From: Cysteiniphilum marinum
GTDB lineage: Bacteria; Pseudomonadota; Gammaproteobacteria; Francisellales; Francisellaceae
NCBI RefSeq assembly: GCF_014857925.1
Contig: NZ_JACYVZ010000002.1
Coordinates: 62,001-126,000, forward strand
Length of the DNA: 64,000 nucleotides
Reading direction: 5' to 3'
Program-made: the position numbers and the translations under genes
Notes under the pieces: generated by a model
Told to the model about the DNA's origin: nothing
The model's database searches: none
What the model saw: the letters and a program-made list of their open reading frames with translations, nothing else
Shown: in pieces, positions 57,375 to 64,000 of the stretch
How the letters are laid out: each line of letters begins with the position of its first letter
How positions within the stretch are numbered: the stretch's first letter is position 1

Positions 57375-58616
57375 TCAAATTTCATCCTTTATTTTTTGTA
57401 ATTTCGCACCACGCAATAATGGATAGGTAATCATTAATGCTAAAACAACAATAAAATAAAACCAATAGTTACTTGGGAAATGCATTTGGCTATTGATGAT
57501 CAAAAACATCGTATAGATGACCATGACCATTAAGCCGGATAAGCCATAGCTTAAACCTTGGGTTTTACCTTGTAGCGTGATATCTGTATGCCTTTGGGCA
57601 AGGGTAACTGAAATTGCCCAACATGAAAGGCATATGCCAATAACAAAGTAAAAGATTAGCGCCAGCCACACACTATGGACTATTGCCAGCATAAAGTATA
57701 AGCATACCGATATCAGCAATGCGCCAACGATTGTTTTGACCTCGCTATAACGATCTGCAAACCATGGCAGGATAATACAACCAATAATAAATCCTATTGA
57801 GAAACCAGTTTCAATCAGTGCAAATTGCCATGAGCTTGCCTGTAAAATATTCTTAGCATAAGGTGCGATAAAAATCGGTACCGTCATAAACAAGCAGGTA
57901 AAGCCAATTTCTGCGACATAAAACCAAAAGACAAACCGCTTTTGCCGCAAAAAACGATAAACCATGCGCCAGTCTTCAATAAAGCTACTTGCTCTGCGTT
58001 CAACATGGCGTTTAGGCTTCACACCAAAGCTTGCTATCAATGCGACTGCTGTGCCAAATAATAAGAAGTATAGGATTTGATGCATATTAAAAAACACGAC
58101 CAACAAACCACCCAGTGACATACCAATAACCATGCCAATTTCAAATATGCCATCCATTGTGCTATTGGCATATAATAGATAACTATCATCACTAAAGATC
58201 TCACGTACCATAATCAGCATTGCCGGCATATAAAATGCTAATATCAAGCCCCAAAAGCTAGTAAAGAAGTATACCTCAGCTAATGTATCAAGGTAGCCAA
58301 ACATTAAAAAAGCAGCAATCACAACAACACGTGCACCATTGGTCGCAATAATGATTTTTTGTCGCGGGAAACGATCGGCAATATAACCTGTCACAGGAGA
58401 TAAAACGGCTCCTGAGACCCACCAGCTAAACATAAATATAATAATCGCATTAACGCTATTATAAATAGCTAGCAAGTGCCAACTAAATGAGACATAAGCC
58501 ATACCAACGGCAATAGCAGAAAAAAAGCTCATAATACATGCACAAGTAAATGAGCTATTTTTAAACAATGCTGCACGCGCCTTTAAATACGACTTCACAC
58601 TACCCTCTTTATACAA
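57375..58616 (-). CDS. MFS transporter
   Basis: 413 residues with 12 predicted membrane helices. The MFS loop 2-3 motif is GYIADRFPRQKIIIATNGAR, and the matching second-half motif is WFADRYSEVKTIVGALLISV. It resembles the EntS/MFS_3-type exporters, but the substrate cannot be assigned. The ATG at 58616 gives MYKEGSVKSYLKARAALFKN. No partner gene is close; it is 159 bp from the RTX cassette and likely not part of it. Confidence 0.85.
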   Translation of the reverse strand: MYKEGSVKSYLKARAALFKNSSFTCACIMSFFSAIAVGMAYVSFSWHLLAIYNSVNAIIIFMFSWWVSGAVLSPVTGYIADRFPRQKIIIATNGARVVVIAAFLMFGYLDTLAEVYFFTSFWGLILAFYMPAMLIMVREIFSDDSYLLYANSTMDGIFEIGMVIGMSLGGLLVVFFNMHQILYFLLFGTAVALIASFGVKPKRHVERRASSFIEDWRMVYRFLRQKRFVFWFYVAEIGFTCLFMTVPIFIAPYAKNILQASSWQFALIETGFSIGFIIGCIILPWFADRYSEVKTIVGALLISVCLYFMLAIVHSVWLALIFYFVIGICLSCWAISVTLAQRHTDITLQGKTQGLSYGLSGLMVMVIYTMFLIINSQMHFPSNYWFYFIVVLALMITYPLLRGAKLQKIKDEI

Positions 58617-58678
58617 TTCTCCGCTCTAAAGAGCATTGTGGCAAAGATCGGATTTTACAGCAAGCAAAAGTATTTAAA

Positions 58679-59257
58679 TCAGGCAATCTGCCCTTTTTTA
58701 TAATGCCAACGACAAACTGAGATATAGCGCTCATTGCCGCCAATTTGCAGCTGTTCACCATCTTTAATAACATTCATATCTTGATCCAGACGTAAGACAT
58801 GTGTCGCCTTTTTACCGCAATGACAAATGGTTTTGATCTCAATCAACTGATCAGCCCAAGTCAGTAGATATTTACTTCCCTCAAAAGGCTCCGCCTGGAA
58901 ATCATTACGTAAACCATAAGCAAGTACTGGGATATCTAACTCATCAACAATATCAGTTAATTGCAAGACTTGCACTTTTGTTAAGAACTGTGCCTCATCG
59001 ACCAAAATACAATGTAACTTTTTGGTTTTAAGCACTTCTTGCGTTTCCACACAGAGATCTGTTGATTGATCATATAACAACGCATCGGCTTGGAGACCAA
59101 TGCGCGATGAGATCTTACCCACATCAAAGCGATCATCAAAGCTAGGCGCAAAGAGTAAGGTATTCATCCCGCGTTCACGATAGTTATAATCAGATTGTAA
59201 AAGGGTTGTACTCTTGCCAGCATTCATGGTGGAGTAATAAAAATGAAGCTTTGCCAT
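58679..59257 (-). CDS. tdk: Thymidine kinase
   Basis: 192 residues, type II thymidine kinase. P-loop [20 protein letters not shown], Walker B-like [20 protein letters not shown], and lasso/zinc ligands in [15 protein letters not shown] and [11 protein letters not shown]. It phosphorylates thymidine in the salvage pathway. Single gene, divergent from the lipoprotein gene at 59409. Confidence 0.96.
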   Translation of the reverse strand: MAKLHFYYSTMNAGKSTTLLQSDYNYRERGMNTLLFAPSFDDRFDVGKISSRIGLQADALLYDQSTDLCVETQEVLKTKKLHCILVDEAQFLTKVQVLQLTDIVDELDIPVLAYGLRNDFQAEPFEGSKYLLTWADQLIEIKTICHCGKKATHVLRLDQDMNVIKDGEQLQIGGNERYISVCRWHYKKGQIA

Positions 59258-59408
59258 ATTCGTAAATAGTTATTCTTTATCTATTAGTCGCATAACTTAC
59301 TGTATTGCGCGTCCACTTGGAATAAAAAGTTGTTGAAAATAGTTCGCGTTCGCTCAAAAATCCGTTAGGCTGTGCCTCAATGTTACGAAAAAATCGCTAC
59401 TTGATTTA

Positions 59409-60005
59409 ATGAAATTTGATTTTAAGTTTTTAGCTATTTTAGCTGTCTTACCACTTGCCGGTTGTATTACCGCACCACCAAACCATCCTAATAACGCTTG
59501 TTCAATCGCACAGCAATACCCTGATTGGTATTATGACTCTTTAGATTCCTATAAAAAATGGGGAGTACCCATCAGTGTGCAGTGGGCATTTATTCGTAAA
59601 GAATCAAGCTTCATTGCCGATGCGCAAACACCGATGCAATATGTATTAGGGTTTATCCCAACCGGACGCCAATCAACGGCTTATGGTTATGCTCAAGCAC
59701 TTGATGGCACATGGGAGGAATATCAAAAAGAAACCGGAAACTCATGGGCAAGTCGCACGAATTTCTCAGATGCAGTGGATTTTATTGGTTGGTATGCCAA
59801 TCGCGCACAACGCATTGCTGGGATTTCTAAGGACAACGCCTATCAACTATATTTAGCTTATAACCAAGGTGTTTATGGCTATATGAAAAAAAGCTATCGT
59901 AATAATCAATTTTTAATGAAGTACGCACGTGAAACCCAAGATATGGCGTATCGCTATGCCTATCAATTAAGACGTTGCAATATCCCATCGCAAAGTTGGT
60001 GGTGA
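59409..60005 (+). CDS. Lipoprotein with SLT/lysozyme-like domain
   Basis: 198 residues. Lipobox LAGC after FLAILAVLPLAGC, so probably anchored in the outer membrane. The catalytic glutamate of lytic transglycosylases is likely in FIRKESSFIAD. Further family marks are TAYGYAQALDGTWEEYQKE and LYLAYNQGVYGYMKKSY. It should cut the glycan strands of peptidoglycan, perhaps as a small membrane-bound transglycosylase (EmtA-like). ATG at 59409. Confidence 0.83.
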   Translation: MKFDFKFLAILAVLPLAGCITAPPNHPNNACSIAQQYPDWYYDSLDSYKKWGVPISVQWAFIRKESSFIADAQTPMQYVLGFIPTGRQSTAYGYAQALDGTWEEYQKETGNSWASRTNFSDAVDFIGWYANRAQRIAGISKDNAYQLYLAYNQGVYGYMKKSYRNNQFLMKYARETQDMAYRYAYQLRRCNIPSQSWW

Positions 60006-60044
60006 CAACTTAGACTATTTTGATATAGGCTATCAAACAGAAGC

Positions 60045-62282
60045 TTATGTGATAGTAATATCATCTACATTCTGAAAGCCTCGTGGCAAAATCTTGCCAC
60101 GTGAAGCACGTTTACCCTGATAATCATGTAGATCGCTAAAGCTTAAACGCATATGGCGTTTACCTGAGTAGATTACTAAGCTTTGACCATTAGTAATGGC
60201 GCTAACAAATTTAAGCTCTTCACCGGTAGCTAGTGGACTTGGCATATTCAAAAGACGATTGCCTTTTCCCTTTGCTAAACTTGGCAGCTCACTCCTATCA
60301 ACCGCAAGCAGACGCCCTTGATTGGAAATAGCAACAATCAAACTATGTTCATAATCATGCGCATTAGCCGGTGGCACCATCTTGTCACTACCTAATGTAA
60401 TGACCTGCTTGCCTGAGCGGTTCTTACTAATCAGATCATCAACGTTTGCTAAAAAGGCATTACCGGCACTTGATGCTAAAACAAACTGATCTTCTGAAGT
60501 CACAAAAGTTAGTGAGACAATATGCTCGTTTTGGTCAAGCTTCAAATGTCCTGTAATCGGTTCACCTTGGCCTCTTGCTGAAGGTAGATCAGCACTTAAT
60601 AAGCTATAAGCCTTACCCAAACTTGAGAAGAACAAACAATGCTGATTACTCTTACCCATACTTGAGGCAAAATAACTATCACCGGTTTTATAACTTAACC
60701 CTTCAACATTGACATCGTGCCCCTTGGCAACACGCACCCAACCTTGTTTTGATAAGACAACGGTGACACTTTCAACTGGTTGTAAATCCGCTTCTTTTAA
60801 CGCTTTGGCTTCAGGGCGCACCACAAGGGCCGATTTTCTTTGATCACCATGTTTTTGTTGTACAGCTTTGAGCTCTTTTTTAATGAGGTTCTTTAATTTA
60901 GTTGGATTCTCTAAATACCCCATAATCTCATCACGCTCTTTTTCAAGCTCATGCTTTTCCTTTTTGATCGCCATTTCTTCAAGCTTGGCTAAATTGCGTA
61001 AACGCAGGTTAAGCACGGCTTCAGCTTGTGTATCAGTGAGATCAAAACGCTTTTTCAATTCCTGTTTAGGATCATCCTCATAACGAATAATGGCAATGAC
61101 TTCATCAATATTTAAAAACGCAATCAAAAAGCCATCTAAAATATGCAAACGCTCTAAGATTTTATCCAAACGAAACTCTAAGCGCTTGGTTGTGACCTCC
61201 GTTCTAAATTGCAGCCATTCTACAAGTACTTCCATTAATGACTTTACTTGTGGCTTACCATTTAGACCGATCATGTTTAAATTAACACGATAGCTTTTCT
61301 CAAGATCAGTTGTCGCAAATAAATGGCTCATCAAAAGATTGGTATCCACACGATTTGAGCGTGGTACTAATACGATTCTCACCGGATCACTGTGATCAGA
61401 CTCATCACGTATATCACTTAGCCATGAGATTTTTTTACTGTTCATTTGGGCAGCAATCTGTTCAATGACCTTGGCACTTGAGACCTGATGTGGCACGCGA
61501 GTAATAACGATATTACCCTCTTCCGTATGAAATACTGCACGTAAGCGGATGCTGCCGGTACCTGTTTCGTAAATCTTTTTACGTTCTTCAAAAGGCGTGA
61601 TAACCTCAGCTCCTCCAGGGTAATCAGGTCCAGGGATATGTGTCATTAAACCATCTAGACCGTGATCTTTACCCGTTAGAAGATATAAACAACCATTAAC
61701 AACTTCAGTGAGGTTATGTGATGGGATATCCGTTGACATCCCCACAGCAATCCCCATACTGCCATTTAATAATACATTTGGCACTTGCGCTGGCAACATC
61801 TTTGGTTCTTGCAATGTGCCATCAAAGTTTGGCTGCCAATCGACTGTGCCAAGCTTCAACTCATTTAATAACACTTCAGCATATTTGGATAATCGCGACT
61901 CAGTATAACGCATTGCCGCAAATGATTTTGGATCATCAGGCGAGCCCCAGTTACCTTGCCCATCAATCAAGGGATAGCGATAGGAGAAATCCTGCGCCAT
62001 CAGCACCATTGCTTCATAACAGGCACTATCACCATGCGGGTGATACTTACCCAAGACATCACCGACAGTACGTGCTGACTTCTTATGCTTACTTAATGCC
62101 GATAAGCCAATCTCGCTCATCGCATAAATAATCCGCCGCTGCACTGGCTTTAAACCATCACCGATATGCGGCAATGCGCGATCGAGAATTACATACATCG
62201 AGTAATTCAGATATGCCTGACGACTAAAGGCGCTAATCGTCTGCTTTTCATTATCTTCAAAAGAAAGGCTTAATTGATCCAT
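60045..62282 (-). CDS. parC: DNA topoisomerase IV subunit A
   Basis: 745 residues. The quinolone-resistance region is [20 protein letters not shown], and the active tyrosine is Tyr126 in [13 protein letters not shown]. The C-terminal beta-pinwheel has the degraded blades of ParC rather than the GyrA box. With ParE it decatenates daughter chromosomes. It is the last gene of a minus-strand group with recO, the IscU-like gene and iscS; 69 bp separate it from recO. Confidence 0.96.
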   Translation of the reverse strand: MDQLSLSFEDNEKQTISAFSRQAYLNYSMYVILDRALPHIGDGLKPVQRRIIYAMSEIGLSALSKHKKSARTVGDVLGKYHPHGDSACYEAMVLMAQDFSYRYPLIDGQGNWGSPDDPKSFAAMRYTESRLSKYAEVLLNELKLGTVDWQPNFDGTLQEPKMLPAQVPNVLLNGSMGIAVGMSTDIPSHNLTEVVNGCLYLLTGKDHGLDGLMTHIPGPDYPGGAEVITPFEERKKIYETGTGSIRLRAVFHTEEGNIVITRVPHQVSSAKVIEQIAAQMNSKKISWLSDIRDESDHSDPVRIVLVPRSNRVDTNLLMSHLFATTDLEKSYRVNLNMIGLNGKPQVKSLMEVLVEWLQFRTEVTTKRLEFRLDKILERLHILDGFLIAFLNIDEVIAIIRYEDDPKQELKKRFDLTDTQAEAVLNLRLRNLAKLEEMAIKKEKHELEKERDEIMGYLENPTKLKNLIKKELKAVQQKHGDQRKSALVVRPEAKALKEADLQPVESVTVVLSKQGWVRVAKGHDVNVEGLSYKTGDSYFASSMGKSNQHCLFFSSLGKAYSLLSADLPSARGQGEPITGHLKLDQNEHIVSLTFVTSEDQFVLASSAGNAFLANVDDLISKNRSGKQVITLGSDKMVPPANAHDYEHSLIVAISNQGRLLAVDRSELPSLAKGKGNRLLNMPSPLATGEELKFVSAITNGQSLVIYSGKRHMRLSFSDLHDYQGKRASRGKILPRGFQNVDDITIT

Positions 62283-62351
62283 ACGTTAAAAAATTAAGAC
62301 GTTAAACTCATCATATCATAGCAAATGATCACCTAAGCGTCATCAAGCATT

Positions 62352-63041
62352 TTAGTTTCGTAAATAACTTATTAGCAACTCACGCGTTTTAAGTGCTCTG
62401 CCTTGCAGACAGGCATTTAAATTAATCCGTATGAGTTTTTGCAGCACTTGCAACGTGTCATTATTCCAACTAGATACAGGCTGTTGCAATTGTTTAATAT
62501 ATTTGCCACTGATACCACTGTCAGCAGTTGTTTGATAAAAGGCAGATAACGGCGCCATTGCATAATAATGATCTTCAGTAATTATTTTATGTTGCTCATC
62601 ATAATCCACCTGAAAACCATAACCTAAACTTTCTAATAACTGCAGCTCAAAATAGCGTAATAATCTTGTAATATCATCACTAACCAATTCTTGTATTACT
62701 AATGAATAACGATCAAAGAGCACCGCATCATGATGATCATGTGGCAAGAGCCAATACAAGACTTCATTCAGATACATACGTGCCAATTGTGATAAATAAC
62801 TTCCCATGCTAAAGCTTTTCTCACACTCGGCAAAGCGAATATTTGCTAAGCTTTCCGTCGCAGGCATGATCTTTATATCCACATTCAATAAGCTAAATGG
62901 CTGATAAATGCCATGATTCTTTTTGTTCGTCCGCGCAATCGCATTCAACTTACCATGCTCTTTTAACCATAATGTTAATAACAGTGATGATTCTTTGTAC
63001 TTACGACTATGTAACACAACCGCTTTTTCTAGCGTCGCCAT
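62352..63041 (-). CDS. recO: DNA repair protein RecO
   Basis: 229 residues from the ATG at 63041. N-terminal OB fold (VVLHSRKYKESSLLLTLWLK) and KLNAIARTNKKN; C-terminal helical domain with LLRYFELQLLESLGYGFQVD, the most conserved RecO segment. The zinc cysteines of some RecO proteins are not seen. It loads RecA on SSB-coated DNA with RecR. Its start overlaps the stop of the IscU-like gene (TGATG). Confidence 0.9.
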   Translation of the reverse strand: MATLEKAVVLHSRKYKESSLLLTLWLKEHGKLNAIARTNKKNHGIYQPFSLLNVDIKIMPATESLANIRFAECEKSFSMGSYLSQLARMYLNEVLYWLLPHDHHDAVLFDRYSLVIQELVSDDITRLLRYFELQLLESLGYGFQVDYDEQHKIITEDHYYAMAPLSAFYQTTADSGISGKYIKQLQQPVSSWNNDTLQVLQKLIRINLNACLQGRALKTRELLISYLRN

Positions 63042-63373
63042 CACAACAACTGCTCAATCAACTGCAAAATCACTAAGGCATCTTGACGTTTATGCGTTGG
63101 TAACTCAAACATCTGTTGCAGCTTAGCAATATCAGCAAAAGTAGCAAGTGCTGCCTTATCGTTATCTTGCAATTGCATTACTAGCCATTTTGTCATTGCC
63201 AATAAATACGGGCTACCGATTGCTTTAAAGTAATAATTCATCTTATCACTATAAATGAAAACTTGCTGCCCCAACTCCCCAGCATGCGCAATCGTTTGAA
63301 CGCATGAATGAGTATATTGGCAATCTTTCAATGTAATCGCTTTAAGCAGATCTAAAATTTTCTCACTCATCAT
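63041..63373 (-). CDS. Small IscU/NifU_N-like protein without the cysteine ligands
   Basis: 110 residues from the ATG at 63373 (MMSEKILDLLKAITLKDCQY); a longer frame to 63502 overlaps iscS and is rejected. The second half reads FKAIGSPYLLAMTKWLVMQL, then ATFADIAKLQQMFELPTHKR. IscU has FKTYGCGSAIASSS and NTDIAEELELPPVKIHC in the same order. So the fold looks IscU-like, but the cysteines at the GCG and HC positions are replaced (GSP and QD). It lies 4 bp after iscS and overlaps recO. A scaffold role is doubtful; a regulator or partner of the desulfurase is possible. Assignment is tentative. Confidence 0.6.
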   Translation of the reverse strand: MMSEKILDLLKAITLKDCQYTHSCVQTIAHAGELGQQVFIYSDKMNYYFKAIGSPYLLAMTKWLVMQLQDNDKAALATFADIAKLQQMFELPTHKRQDALVILQLIEQLL

Positions 63374-63377
63374 AGTA

Positions 63378-64000
63378 CTATTGCCCTTGCCACAATGGTG
63401 ATAATGCACGCAATTTAGTGACCACATCAACAATTGCCCCAATTGCAATATCAATATCTGCACGTGTGGTATAGCGACCAAATGAAAAACGTAAACTGGC
63501 ATGCGCTTGTTGTTGTGTTAAACCAATGGCACTTAATACAAATGACGGCTCAACACTGGCTGAATTACATGCCGAACCCATTGATACTGCTAACTGATGA
63601 AGCATAGCCACTAATGACTCGCCATCAACACCTTGAAAGGTAATATTAACAATTCCAGCATAACTATTATCTAGTGGCGTATTAATGATTAACTCAGGTA
63701 ATACATTGATTCCTTGTAAAAACTGATTACGCAATTCATGCACATACTTATTTAATTCATTTTGCTTTGAAGATATTAATTCACAGGCGCTGCCTAATCC
63801 CACAATTTGATGTGTTGCCAACGTCCCTGAGCGAAATCCTTGTTCATGACCACCACCATGAATTGATGGCGTGAGTTTCACCTTAGGTTTTCTTCTGACA
63901 TATAACGCACCAATGCCTTTTGGTCCATAGATCTTATGTGCTGAGATTGACAACAGATCAATATGCATTGCTTTTACATCAATGTTGATTTTACCAACGC
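63378..64000 (-). CDS. iscS: Cysteine desulfurase (IscS/NifS family), N-terminal part beyond window
   Basis: The frame runs off the window end. The visible part includes VGKINIDVKAMHIDLLSISA, the PLP lysine in SAHKIYGPKGIGALYV, GGGHEQGFRSGTLATHQIVG, and the active cysteine in SMGSACNSASVEPSFVL. The end SLRFSFGRYTTRADIDIAI is normal. It removes sulfur from cysteine for Fe-S clusters and thio-modification. The IscU-like gene starts 4 bp after it. The first half of the gene lies outside the window. Confidence 0.94.
   Translation of the reverse strand, partial: VGKINIDVKAMHIDLLSISAHKIYGPKGIGALYVRRKPKVKLTPSIHGGGHEQGFRSGTLATHQIVGLGSACELISSKQNELNKYVHELRNQFLQGINVLPELIINTPLDNSYAGIVNITFQGVDGESLVAMLHQLAVSMGSACNSASVEPSFVLSAIGLTQQQAHASLRFSFGRYTTRADIDIAIGAIVDVVTKLRALSPLWQGQ

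Noticed and set aside
63374-63502. Extended start of the IscU-like gene
   Set aside because: The added part is the iscS coding region in another frame, and the ATG pair at 63373/63370 fits the gap after iscS.

Overview
This is a 64 kb chromosomal window from a low-GC gammaproteobacterium. Core genes with typical gammaproteobacterial sequence and order (kbl-tdh, ftsK-lolA, rpsT, lpxD-fabZ-lpxA-lpxB, zipA, parC, recO, iscS) support that class. The AT-rich composition and the style of the accessory genes suggest a relative of Francisella, Fastidiosibacter or Cysteiniphilum. That placement is inference from general resemblance, not from a search. No tRNA, rRNA or CRISPR array was seen.

Bases 1 to about 20000 are an accessory, cell-surface region, mostly on the minus strand. 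It holds the edge of a transposase gene, a 969-residue lipoprotein with five cysteine-pair repeats and a propeller-like tail, a twice-frameshifted DUF3943-like pseudogene, and a 1358-residue secreted repeat protein. Next is a complete insertion sequence of the ISKra4 type (9406-11909). Its inverted repeats and 8-bp target duplication enclose the transposase and also a secreted Hint-domain protein of polymorphic-toxin type. After it come a four-gene alternate (CS1/alpha-type) chaperone-usher pilus operon, a divergent orphan OmpR-type regulator, a 176-bp MITE, and an ATPase/DUF4143 gene with a 57-bp palindrome over its start. The MITE matches the DNA into which the ISKra4-type element inserted, so it shows the empty site.

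Bases 20000 to 50350 are mainly housekeeping: hrpA, a HigBA-type toxin-antitoxin pair, an RNB exoribonuclease, an SDR enzyme, DMT and POT transporters, threonine catabolism (kbl-tdh), ftsK-lolA, a cation/proton antiporter with an M20 amidohydrolase, a membrane glycosyltransferase, ettA, an aminotransferase, glpD, rpsT, the lipid A genes and zipA.

Bases 50360 to 57215 form a second accessory island. A 1476-residue RTX protein with a lipase-like N-terminus lies downstream of two paralogous membrane-anchored proteins. Between those two is a 30-codon fragment that copies the start of the RTX protein. The layout looks like a tandemly duplicated partner-effector cassette in which one effector was deleted, and the paralogues are candidate immunity proteins.

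The rest is core again: an MFS transporter, tdk, a lysozyme-like lipoprotein, parC, recO, a small IscU-like protein without the expected cysteine ligands, and iscS running off the end. Small dispersed repeats (REP-like hairpins, a CTTCGACT/AGTCGAAG inverted repeat, MITE copies) sit in the gaps between genes.
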